A stretch of 41,280 nucleotides of DNA from Firmicutes bacterium UBA911 (GTDB lineage: Bacteria > Bacillota > Desulfotomaculia > Desulfotomaculales > Desulforudaceae). The notes beneath the pieces were generated by a model. The model was not told where the DNA came from. It saw nothing but the letters and a program-made list of their open reading frames with translations, and searched no databases. Positions 24,573 through 31,372 of this stretch are shown here, in pieces (positions within the stretch are counted from its first letter, which is position 1; each line of letters opens with the position of its first letter). The stretch covers positions 4,012 to 45,291 of the forward strand of contig DBEH01000008.1 in NCBI GenBank assembly GCA_002294005.1, given 5' to 3'. The translations under genes were made by a program, and so were the position numbers.

Positions 24573-25010
24573 GTGAACACGACTTCGACCTACATGGCGC
24601 GGGTCCAGGATATGGAGCGCAAGTGGTATGTCCTTGACGCCGCCGGACGGCCGCTCGGCCGGTTGGCGGCCGAAGCGGCGCGCATCTTGAGGGGCAAGCA
24701 CAAGCCCAGTTTCACCCCCCACGTCGACTGCGGGGACCACGTGATCATCGTGAATGCGGCCCAGGCGGTACTGACCGGCAACAAGCTCAACGACAAGTTT
24801 TATTACCGGCATTCCGGTTACCCGGGCGGCCTCAAGGCGCTCGACTACCGGACCTTTATGGCCAAGAGGCCGGAGGAGGCGGTGCGCAAGGCCGTGGTAG
24901 GGATGCTTCCGCACACCCGGCTCGGCGCGCAGATGGCCAAGAAACTCAAGGTATACGCCGGACCAAAACACCCGCATCAGGCCCAGGGGCCGGAAGTCTG
25001 GCAGGGGTAA
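24573..25010 (+). CDS. rplM: 50S ribosomal protein L13
   Basis: Ribosomal large-subunit protein L13. The family N-terminus is STYMARVQDMERKWYVLDA, followed by GRLAAEAARILRGKHKP, VIIVNAAQAVLTGNKL, YYRHSGYPGG and RKAVVGMLPHTRLG. The GTG at 24573 lies 8 bases after GGGAGGA and gives 145 residues, the normal length; an in-frame ATG at 24516 would add 19 unrelated residues and sits in the leader hairpin region. rpsI follows after 18 bases, the standard pairing. Confidence 0.96.
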   Translation: MNTTSTYMARVQDMERKWYVLDAAGRPLGRLAAEAARILRGKHKPSFTPHVDCGDHVIIVNAAQAVLTGNKLNDKFYYRHSGYPGGLKALDYRTFMAKRPEEAVRKAVVGMLPHTRLGAQMAKKLKVYAGPKHPHQAQGPEVWQG

Positions 25011-25028
25011 AGGAGGGAGAGACGAAAC

Positions 25029-25421
25029 GTGGCACAGGTACACTACTACGGCACCGGCAGAAGGAAGAACGCGATCGCCAGAGTGTTTCTTTCTCCGGGT
25101 TCGGGAGCGGTACGGGTCAACGAGAAGGAACTCGACAGCTATCTGGGCCGGAGAACCCTGGAGATGATTGTCAGGCAGCCGCTGGAGATCACCGGTACCG
25201 CCGGGAGGTTCAACGTGCGGGCGACCGTGTGCGGCGGCGGCGTCAGCGGTCAGGCCGGGGCGATCAAGCTTGGCATCGCCCGGGCGCTCGTACAGGCCGA
25301 CCCTAACCTCCGCCCGGCGTTGAAGAAGGCCGGTTTCCTCACCCGCGACCCGCGGATGAAGGAACGCAAAAAGTACGGGCTCAAGAAGGCCCGCCGGGCT
25401 CCCCAGTTCTCCAAGCGCTAG
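25029..25421 (+). CDS. rpsI: 30S ribosomal protein S9
   Basis: Small-subunit ribosomal protein S9, 130 residues. It shows YYGTGRRKNAIARVFLSPG at the N-terminus, GGGVSGQAGAIKLGIARAL in the middle, and the basic C-terminal tail KKYGLKKARRAPQFSKR that reaches the tRNA anticodon in the P site. The ATG... position is encoded by a GTG codon at 25029 behind AAAGGAGGGA. It is cotranscribed with rplM. Confidence 0.97.
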   Translation: MAQVHYYGTGRRKNAIARVFLSPGSGAVRVNEKELDSYLGRRTLEMIVRQPLEITGTAGRFNVRATVCGGGVSGQAGAIKLGIARALVQADPNLRPALKKAGFLTRDPRMKERKKYGLKKARRAPQFSKR

Positions 25422-25484
25422 GCACATAATTCCTCCTTGGCATGCATATTCCTTGAGCGAATGCGTGTTGAGGGGGGTTTTCTC

Positions 25485-26276
25485 ATGCCGGTCTGGATCG
25501 GCAGCCGCCGGCTCGGCTGGCGCCACCTCTTGCTTGCCACTGCTATTTTCTTGGTGCTGACCGGTTTGGTGCAAGCATATCAGGCTCTGGGAGCGCATTT
25601 TCAGCAGCGGACGGTCGCCGCGCTGTCCTGGATCCTGTCGGAAAAGACCATCGTGGTCGACGCCGGGCACGGCGGCGCCGACAAGGGAGTGGGTGGCGGC
25701 CCGGTGGCCGAGAAGGACGTCAACCTGGAGATCGCCTTGAAGCTGGCTGAGCTTTTGCGCCAGGGCGGGGCGACCGTGCTGGCGACCCGCGACGACGACC
25801 ACCGGATGGGCACCCGCTACCGGGAGGACCTAACTCTACGGGTCCGCCTGGCTGAGGGACAAAACGCCGACCTCTTCATCAGCATCCACGCCAACAGCTA
25901 TCCACGGGACAGAAGTCAGCGGGGGGCCCAGACCTTTTCGCAGCCGGGAGAGGAAGACAGCGCCGCGCTCAGCGGGGCCATCCAGGCGGAGATCATCCGC
26001 ATCCTCGGCAACACCGACCGCACTCCCAAGGAGTTGGACTTCTTCCTCGGCCGCAACGCCACCATGCCGACCGTGCTCGTGGAAACGGGCTTCGTGACCA
26101 ATCCCCGGGAGTTTGAGCTGCTCCAAGACCCGGGTTACCAGCAAAAAATGGCCTTTGCGATCTACTGCGGCATCGTCAAGTACCTCGCCGAGCAGGCCAC
26201 TCCGGCCACCAAATGGGTCGACGAGAAGATCATCGAGACTTTCAAGCGGCAAATGCCCGAGACCGTCGCTCCCTGA
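25485..26276 (+). CDS. cwlD: N-acetylmuramoyl-L-alanine amidase CwlD (spore cortex)
   Basis: Zinc amidase that removes peptide side chains from muramic acid. CwlD enzymes act with PdaA to form muramic lactam in the spore cortex, needed for germination. An N-terminal membrane anchor lies at ~residues 13-32, followed by the Amidase_3 domain from ~58. Zinc ligands and catalytic residues are in VDAGHGGADKG, KDVNLEIALKLAELL, SIHANSYPRD and the Glu of LVETGFVTNPREFELL. The 263 residues fit the family. The ATG at 25485 lies behind GAGGGGGG; an in-frame ATG at 25437 would add 16 residues. The rplM-rpsI-cwlD order is typical of endospore formers. Confidence 0.9.
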   Translation: MPVWIGSRRLGWRHLLLATAIFLVLTGLVQAYQALGAHFQQRTVAALSWILSEKTIVVDAGHGGADKGVGGGPVAEKDVNLEIALKLAELLRQGGATVLATRDDDHRMGTRYREDLTLRVRLAEGQNADLFISIHANSYPRDRSQRGAQTFSQPGEEDSAALSGAIQAEIIRILGNTDRTPKELDFFLGRNATMPTVLVETGFVTNPREFELLQDPGYQQKMAFAIYCGIVKYLAEQATPATKWVDEKIIETFKRQMPETVAP

Positions 26277-26307
26277 ACGTTCCACGATCAGGATTCCTGC
26301 AAAACTC

Positions 26308-26336
26308 TTGAACCTGTCCCCGGAAGCGTATAAAAT
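26308..26336 (+). promoter_or_regulatory. Promoter of the 27-residue membrane microprotein
   Basis: TTGAAC (26308-26313), a 17-base spacer and TAAAAT (26331-26336), 41 bases before the small gene at 26378. A dedicated promoter for such a short frame supports that it is expressed. Confidence 0.6.
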
Positions 26337-26377
26337 GAATCATAACCAATTGAAGAAGTACAAGGGGGGCAACGGTG

Positions 26378-26461
26378 ATGGAGTGGAAGAATCCCGCCAC
26401 GTTTTTGTTTGTCGGCCTGGGTGTTTTTTGCTACATGATGGTGATTGTCTTCGGCCAATAG
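26378..26461 (+). CDS. Small single-span membrane protein, 27 residues, unknown function
   Basis: The frame runs from ATG at 26378 to TAG at 26459-26461. It starts MEWKNPATF and continues as one hydrophobic helix (LFVGLGVFCYMMVIVF) to a C-terminal GQ. The short polar N-terminus and single membrane span are typical of bacterial membrane microproteins. Expression signals are complete: promoter at 26308-26336, AAGGGGGG 8 bases before the ATG, and a perfect terminator hairpin at 26541-26562. It follows cwlD, which might suggest a spore or envelope role, but I do not recognise a family. Length alone would cause most gene finders to miss it. Confidence 0.65.
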   Translation: MEWKNPATFLFVGLGVFCYMMVIVFGQ

Positions 26462-26540
26462 GCCGGAACCGGCCGCCGCTACCCGGAATCACCCTACATA
26501 GGCGCCTTTCGTCTTTATCTTTACGGGTTTTGAAGCAAGC

Positions 26541-26562
26541 AAACGCCGTCAGCGGCGTTTTT
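26541..26562 (+). terminator. Rho-independent terminator after the microprotein gene
   Basis: AAACGCCG (26541-26548) and CGGCGTTT (26553-26560) pair perfectly around the tetraloop TCAG, and the run continues to five T. It lies 80 bases after the microprotein stop and separates it from the next gene. Confidence 0.85.
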
Positions 26563-26611
26563 GCCGTTTTGCGGAAGGGTTTCGCGGCTGAAAGTCGAAG
26601 ACTAGGGGATA

Positions 26612-26687
26612 CTGGCAAATGAGTACCATTAGCCTGCGCGAGTCCCGGCGATGGCGCCTTTAGCGTCGCCAGGCGCCGCTTTGCCGG
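26612..26687 (+). promoter_or_regulatory. Candidate structured RNA leader covering the ribosome binding site of the next gene
   Basis: CTGGCAAA (26612-26619) pairs with TTTGCCGG (26680-26687) over 8 bp (one G-U). The stem encloses 60 bases with further inverted repeats (GGCGA at 26648-26652 with TCGCC at 26666-26670; GGCGCC at 26653-26658 and 26672-26677). The 3' strand of the closing stem runs into the G-rich ribosome binding site (26686-26691), 8 bases before the ATG at 26700. It matches no riboswitch class that I can recall. Confidence 0.4.
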
Positions 26688-26699
26688 GGGGAAACAGAT

Positions 26700-26975
26700 A
26701 TGATCGAAGTGCCTCTGGAGTTTAACGGTCACGTGGGCCGCCTCTGTTTTGACGGCCGGAGAGTGTACCTCGAAAATGCGGACGAGGAGCTCCGGATCCG
26801 GGTTGAACCGTATCTCGCGCAGGAGTTGGAATACCGGTCGAACGCCTGGGTTGACGGCAGACAGGTGCGGCAGGTGCACCGGGCCGTGCCCGGGACCAAT
26901 GACCACTTCAGCGCGCTGGTGAACTTCTACTTGCCTTTCAAGGCCAAGGTCAAGGTTCTGGCCTGCTGGTGCTAG
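26700..26975 (+). CDS. Uncharacterised small protein, first of two tandem paralogues
   Basis: A 91-residue soluble protein with no family that I recognise. It is clearly paralogous to the product at 27174-27485. Shared positions include GR(L/I)CFDG, V(Y/F)LE, RVEPYL, ELEYR, WVDG, VHR, PGT, HFSALV, YLP and AKV. It begins MIEVPLEFNGHVG, alternates strands in a beta-rich pattern, and ends in the unusual tail ACWC, which the paralogue lacks. The ATG at 26700 follows a G-rich site embedded in a possible RNA fold. It sits upstream of the AmmeMemoRadiSam genes and could be a partner or substrate of that system, but this is inference. Confidence 0.7.
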   Translation: MIEVPLEFNGHVGRLCFDGRRVYLENADEELRIRVEPYLAQELEYRSNAWVDGRQVRQVHRAVPGTNDHFSALVNFYLPFKAKVKVLACWC

Positions 26976-27173
26976 TTGAGCTGAAAAACCCTGCTCTGCG
27001 CCGGGCGTTGTTGCCCATTGGACGCTCCCGAGGGATGGCGGCCTGTTGGTTTTGAGCAGGCGAAAGCGGGCGGGATTCGGCGTTGCCTGCGGTGAGCGGG
27101 TTCACGGTGTCACGGTGCGGACCCAGTTTCGACAGAATCGAGCTATCGGGTACCGGGATCGGGGGTAAGTGTA

Positions 27174-27485
27174 ATGCTGGTGGCGCGGCTGGAACTCGGA
27201 GTCTTGCACGGCCGCATCTGTTTCGACGGCGCCCACGTGTTTCTGGAGGACACGCCCGAGGACATCAGGGCCCGCGTGGAACCGTATTTGGGCCGGGAGT
27301 TGGAGTACCGGACCAGCACGTGGGTTGATGGTGAACTGGTGCAGGAGGTGCACCGGGCGGCACCCGGAACGCGGGAGCACTTCAGCGCCCTGGTTTGGCA
27401 CTATCTGCCGCACCGGGCCAAGGTGCAGGTGTCGGTGGTCAAGAGCGAAGGGGAAGGCGAGTCTGACGTGACCGGGGTAGAATAG
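27174..27485 (+). CDS. Uncharacterised small protein, second of two tandem paralogues
   Basis: A 103-residue paralogue of the preceding small protein; about half of the aligned positions are identical by eye. It starts MLVARLELGVLHGRICFDG and has LEDTPEDIRARVEPYLGREL, then WVDGELVQEVHRAAPGT and HFSALVWHYLPHRAKVQV. The last ~16 residues are acidic (KSEGEGESDVTGVE) instead of the ACWC tail. ATG at 27174 behind GGGGGTAAG. Its stop is 34 bases before the MEMO-AMMECR1 start, so it is probably cotranscribed with that gene. No signal peptide or membrane span is seen. Confidence 0.72.
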   Translation: MLVARLELGVLHGRICFDGAHVFLEDTPEDIRARVEPYLGRELEYRTSTWVDGELVQEVHRAAPGTREHFSALVWHYLPHRAKVQVSVVKSEGEGESDVTGVE

Positions 27486-27519
27486 TTGGGATAAATGGCA
27501 TTCGAGGAGGCTTTTGGCC

Positions 27520-28932
27520 ATGGCGGTGGTATTGTGCGGCGTCGTGCCGCATCCGCCGGTGATGGTGCCCGAGGTGGGCGGCCGGCGGGCGGCGGATACG
27601 GCTGCCTCGCAGGACGCCTTGCTGGAACTGGGGCGGCGGATCACCGCGAGCGGCGCCGAGACTCTGGTGCTCATCACGCCTCACGGCTCGGTGTTCAGCG
27701 AGGGCGTCGGGATCACCATGGTTTCCCGGCTGCGGGGTGACTTAAGCCGGTTCGGGGCGCCGGAAGTCGCCTTCGACTTTCCCAACGACCTCGAACTGGC
27801 CGCCGAGATCCGCATTAAGTGCGAGGCTTACAATCTGCTCATGGTGGCCGTCGACGAGCAGGCCGAGCGCATCTACCGGGGCCGTGCCTCCACCGGCCTG
27901 GACCACGGCGTGACCGCGCCCCTGTACTGGCTGCGGCGGGCCGGCGCGGAACTGCCGCTGGTGGTGGCCGGGATGGGCCTGATGTCCCGTGAGAAGCTCT
28001 ACCTCTTCGGCCGGGCCGTACGGGAAGCCGCCGCGGCCCTGCAGCGCAAAACGGCCCTCATCGCCAGCGGGGACCTGTCCCACCGGTTGACCCGCGACGC
28101 ACCGGCGGGGTACAGCCGCGCAGCCAAAGATTTTGACGCCCGGGTGGTCGAGCTGCTCCGCCGGGGAGACATCCGGGGCCTGGTGGAAATAGATGAGGAC
28201 TTGGCCGAGGAGGCCGGCGAATGCGGCCTCCGTCCGATCATTATGATGCTGGGTGCGCTGGACGGCCGGGATTTCGTTTCCGAAGTGCTGTCCTACGAGG
28301 CACCCTTCGGGGTGGGCTACATGGTCGCTGCCTTGGTCCCCGGAGAACCGCGGCCGGCAGGCCGGGAAGAGCTGGCGGAGGAACTCCGGGAAAGGCGGGC
28401 TCAAGCCCTCGCCGCCCGGCGGGCCCGGGAGAGTTACCTGGCGAGCCTCGCCCGCCGGCAGGTGGAGAGCCACTGCCGCAAAACCGAGCCGCCTGACCCG
28501 GGCGACGCTCCGCCCGAGTTCCAGCGTTCCGGAGGGACGTTCGTCTCCATCAAAAAGCACGGTCAGCTCCGCGGTTGCATCGGCACCACCCTGCCCACGC
28601 GGGACACCATCGTGGAAGAGGTATTACAGAACGCCTTGGCGGCCGCCAACCGCGACCCGCGCTTCTTCCCCGTGCGCGCGGCGGAGCTGGAGGACCTCCA
28701 GTATTCGGTGGACGTACTGTCGCCGCTTGAGCTGGTCGAGGACCTGTCTACCCTGGACCCGAAGCGGTACGGGGTGGTCGTGTCGCACGGGCGCCGCTCG
28801 GGGGTGCTCCTGCCCGACCTGGAAGGGATCGACACCGTTGCGGGCCAGCTGGCCATCGTCCGGGAAAAAGCCGGCCTCGCGCCGGACGCGCCCATCAAGG
28901 TGGAGCGCTTCACGGTCACCCGCTACACCTGA
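27520..28932 (+). CDS. amrA: AmmeMemoRadiSam proteins B and A fused: MEMO-like domain plus AMMECR1 domain
   Basis: A 470-residue fusion. Residues ~1-270 are a MEMO/class III extradiol-dioxygenase-like domain (LCGVVPHPPVMVPEVGG, LVLITPHGSVFSEG, LDHGVTAPLYWL, LIASGDLSHRL), with the His and Asp positions used for iron in the LigB family. A charged linker (~285-325) leads to an AMMECR1 domain (~330-470) with GTFVSIKKHGQLRGCIGT and GRRSGVLLPDLEG. In many prokaryotes these two, named AmrB and AmrA, occur with a radical SAM protein, as here. The biochemical function of the system is unknown. The ATG at 27520 lies 11 bases after GAGGAGG; a TTG two codons upstream is possible. The small paralogous genes lie directly upstream. 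Confidence 0.9.
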   Translation: MAVVLCGVVPHPPVMVPEVGGRRAADTAASQDALLELGRRITASGAETLVLITPHGSVFSEGVGITMVSRLRGDLSRFGAPEVAFDFPNDLELAAEIRIKCEAYNLLMVAVDEQAERIYRGRASTGLDHGVTAPLYWLRRAGAELPLVVAGMGLMSREKLYLFGRAVREAAAALQRKTALIASGDLSHRLTRDAPAGYSRAAKDFDARVVELLRRGDIRGLVEIDEDLAEEAGECGLRPIIMMLGALDGRDFVSEVLSYEAPFGVGYMVAALVPGEPRPAGREELAEELRERRAQALAARRARESYLASLARRQVESHCRKTEPPDPGDAPPEFQRSGGTFVSIKKHGQLRGCIGTTLPTRDTIVEEVLQNALAAANRDPRFFPVRAAELEDLQYSVDVLSPLELVEDLSTLDPKRYGVVVSHGRRSGVLLPDLEGIDTVAGQLAIVREKAGLAPDAPIKVERFTVTRYT

Positions 28933-28952
28933 TCCAAGCGAAGGAAGGTGGG

Positions 28953-29996
28953 TTGCCCTTGCGCCGGGCCGAATTCTTTCTCGCCGAACCGGAGCAACAA
29001 TGCGTCACCTGCACGCTTTGCCCGAACCGGTGCGCGGTCAAGGAAGGCCGCACCGGTGTTTGCCGCGTACGCAAGAACGTGGGCGGCGTTTTGCACACTC
29101 TGAACTTTGGGGAGGTCGCCTCCTACGGCGTTGACCCGATCGAGAAGAAACCCCTATACCACTTCTACCCCGGGCACGAGATCTTCTCGCTGGGCACGGT
29201 GGGCTGCAACCTGCACTGCCGGTTCTGCCAGAACTGGGAGATCGCCCACGGGGAGCCCTCGACCATCCGGGTCACGCCCGCCAAGATCGTCGAGCTCGCC
29301 CGCTGCCAGAACCGCCACTGCATCGGAATCGCCTATACCTATTCTGAACCGGTGGTTTGGTACGAGTTTGTTTGCGAAACGGCAATGCAGGCCCGCAAGT
29401 CCGGCCTGAAAAACGTCCTGGTCACCAACGGGTTCATTGAACCGGAGCCGTTGGAGCGGCTTTTGCCGTATGTGGACGCCATGAACATCGACATGAAGGC
29501 CTTCACCGACGACTTCTACCGCCGGATGTGTGCCGGGCGCCTGGACCCGGTCCGGCGCACGGTCGAGACGGCGGCGCCGCGGTGTCTGGTGGAACTGACC
29601 ACGCTTCTGGTCACCGGCGAAAACGACTCCCCGGAGGAAATCCGGGAGCTGAGCGCCTGGATCGCCGGGATCAACCCGGAGATCCCCCTGCACTTGTCCC
29701 GCTATTTTCCGAACTACCGCCTGGATCTTCCCGCGACGCCGCTCGAGACGATGCGGCGCGCCCGGGAGATCGCTAAAGAGCGGCTCGCCCACGTGTACCT
29801 GGGGAACGTCTGGGACGTGGAAAACGGTTATACTTACTGCCCGCAGTGCCAAAAAAAGGTCATCGAGCGGTCGGGGTACATCGTCCGGGAATTGCACTTG
29901 AGGGCCGACAACCGTTGCGCGCACTGCGGCTACGCCCTGAATATCGCCGGGGAGGCGCGCGTCACGGACTCCGGGCGGCGGCCGCGGCGCGCATAA
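28953..29996 (+). CDS. amrS: AmmeMemoRadiSam system radical SAM enzyme
   Basis: Radical S-adenosylmethionine enzyme of the PflA-like group, 347 residues. The 4Fe-4S triad is GCNLHCRFCQNW (~Cys85, Cys89, Cys92). An N-terminal Cys cluster, CVTCTLCPNRCAVKEG with a further GVCRV, may bind a second cluster or zinc. The barrel has YTYSEPVVWYEF, NVLVTNGFIEPEPLE and DAMNIDMKAF. The C-terminus carries two CxxC pairs (CPQC, CAHC) like a zinc ribbon. The TTG start is behind AAGGAAGG, with a second TTG two codons later. It is 20 bases after the MEMO-AMMECR1 gene and completes the three-part system. The target of the radical chemistry is unknown. Confidence 0.9.
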   Translation: MPLRRAEFFLAEPEQQCVTCTLCPNRCAVKEGRTGVCRVRKNVGGVLHTLNFGEVASYGVDPIEKKPLYHFYPGHEIFSLGTVGCNLHCRFCQNWEIAHGEPSTIRVTPAKIVELARCQNRHCIGIAYTYSEPVVWYEFVCETAMQARKSGLKNVLVTNGFIEPEPLERLLPYVDAMNIDMKAFTDDFYRRMCAGRLDPVRRTVETAAPRCLVELTTLLVTGENDSPEEIRELSAWIAGINPEIPLHLSRYFPNYRLDLPATPLETMRRAREIAKERLAHVYLGNVWDVENGYTYCPQCQKKVIERSGYIVRELHLRADNRCAHCGYALNIAGEARVTDSGRRPRRA

Positions 29997-30061
29997 TACG
30001 GAATCCGCGATGTTCAGGAATCCGGGGTTCAGAAAATCGGTACACGCTCAGAAATTCAGGG

Positions 30062-30090
30062 TTGAATTTTTATAGGCGCCTTTGTATAAT
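30062..30090 (+). promoter_or_regulatory. Promoter of the arginine operon
   Basis: TTGAAT (30062-30067), exactly 17 bases, then TATAAT (30085-30090), 31 bases before the argC start. It is the only clear promoter seen for argC through argG. Confidence 0.85.
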
Positions 30091-30096
30091 TATGAA
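30083..30096 (+). promoter_or_regulatory. ARG-box-like operator overlapping the -10
   Basis: TGTATAATTATGAA matches the symmetric ArgR/AhrC half-operator TGAATAATTATTCA at 11 of 14 positions and overlaps the -10 hexamer and the transcription start, where binding would block RNA polymerase. Only one box is seen. Confidence 0.5.
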
Positions 30097-30120
30097 CATT
30101 AGTTCTGGGGGTTGGGAGCA

Positions 30121-31164
30121 TTGATCAAGGTTGGAATCGTGGGGTCCACCGGCTATACGGGCGCGGAGCTGGTCCGCCTGTTGACCCGCCACCCGCACGT
30201 CGAACTGGCCGGCTTGACTTCCCGCAGCTATGTCGGCGAGCACTACTGGCGGGTCTACCCGCACCTGAAGAACTACACCGACCTGCAGTGCGAGGAGCTT
30301 GACCTGCCCCGCTTGGTGGACAGGGCGGACGTGCTTTTCACGGCCCTGCCGCACGGGCATTCCATGGACGTGGCCCGAGAAGTGCTCTCTCAGAGCAAGA
30401 AGCTGGTCGACCTGGGAGCCGACTTCCGTTTCCGTGACCAGGCGGTGTATGAGTCCTGGTACCGGGTGTCCCATACCGCCGCCGAACTGCTGCCCCATGC
30501 GGTGTACGGCCTGCCGGAAATCAACCGCGAGGCCGTCCGCGGTGCGGCCTTGGCGGCCAACCCGGGCTGCTACCCGACGGCGTCCATCCTGGGCCTGGCG
30601 CCGCTTTTGGCCGGGGGCTTGATCGACCCCGGCGGGATGGTGATCGACGCCAAGTCCGGCGTTTCCGGGGCCGGGCGGGGGTTTTCCCTAAAGACCCATT
30701 TCGCCGAGACCAACGAGAACTTCCAGGCTTACAACGTGGGGATGCACCGGCACACGCCGGAAATCGAGGAGCAGTTGGGAAGGCTGGCGGGACGGGAGTT
30801 GACCGTGACCTTTACGCCCCACCTGGTGCCGATGGTCCGGGGGATCCTGGCCACCATCTACACCAGGCCGGCGGCGGCGTTGCCGGACCGTGACGAGCTC
30901 TACGAGCTTTACGCCGATTACTACCGGGAGGAACCGTTCGTCCGGGTGCTGCCGCCCGGGGTGCTGCCGCAGACCAAGGCGGTGGCCGGCACCAACCATT
31001 GCGACCTGGCGGTGGTCCCCGACCCGCGCACCGGCCGGGTGATCGTGCTCGCGGCGATCGACAACCTGGTGAAGGGCGCTTCCGGCCAGGCGGTGCAAAA
31101 CATGAACCTGATGTTCGGCCTGGAAGAAACCACGGGGCTGATATCCCCGGGGCTGTACCCGTAG
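30121..31164 (+). CDS. argC: N-acetyl-gamma-glutamyl-phosphate reductase
   Basis: NADPH-dependent third step of arginine synthesis, reducing N-acetylglutamyl phosphate to the semialdehyde. The Rossmann motif is VGIVGSTGYTGAELVRLL, the catalytic Cys is in NPGCYPTAS (~residue 149), and the conserved His is in MHRHTPEIEEQL. The 347 residues match the family. The TTG at 30121 lies 9 bases after GGGGG; an in-frame TTG at 30112 is too close to that site. First gene of the operon argC-J-B-D-F-G-H. 208 bases with GAATTC-type repeats separate it from argJ. Confidence 0.96.
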   Translation: MIKVGIVGSTGYTGAELVRLLTRHPHVELAGLTSRSYVGEHYWRVYPHLKNYTDLQCEELDLPRLVDRADVLFTALPHGHSMDVAREVLSQSKKLVDLGADFRFRDQAVYESWYRVSHTAAELLPHAVYGLPEINREAVRGAALAANPGCYPTASILGLAPLLAGGLIDPGGMVIDAKSGVSGAGRGFSLKTHFAETNENFQAYNVGMHRHTPEIEEQLGRLAGRELTVTFTPHLVPMVRGILATIYTRPAAALPDRDELYELYADYYREEPFVRVLPPGVLPQTKAVAGTNHCDLAVVPDPRTGRVIVLAAIDNLVKGASGQAVQNMNLMFGLEETTGLISPGLYP

Positions 31165-31194
31165 GAGGGGCAGGAGGGACAGGAAAAATAGAAG

Positions 31195-31354
31195 CCAGAA
31201 TTCAGAAGATTGAAGCCAAAGCGTTGGTAGATCAGGCGGCCTCCTGAGTTGTGGGTAGACGGTTTCGGGCCTCATTCACTGCTTCTGAATTCTGGATTCT
31301 AGCTCCCGGGCTCCCTTGGTTTCCCGGTTTCCTATTCTGGATTCTGAATTCTAG
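31195..31354. repeat. GAATTC-type repeats forming a 14-bp inverted pair, argC-argJ gap
   Basis: CCAGAATTCAGAAG (31195-31208) is exactly inverted at 31282-31295 (CTTCTGAATTCTGG), 73 bases apart. A third related copy, ATTCTGGATTCTGAATTCT, is at 31334-31352. These belong to the same family as the array at the left edge of the window. The stretch holds no gene. Confidence 0.75.
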
Positions 31355-31372
31355 TTCCCAGGAGGGTTTGAA

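Noticed and set aside
26612..26687. Assignment to the c-di-GMP (GEMM) riboswitch because of GGCAAA near the 5' end
   Set aside because: The second conserved block (CGCAAAGCC) and the GNRA tetraloop arrangement are missing.
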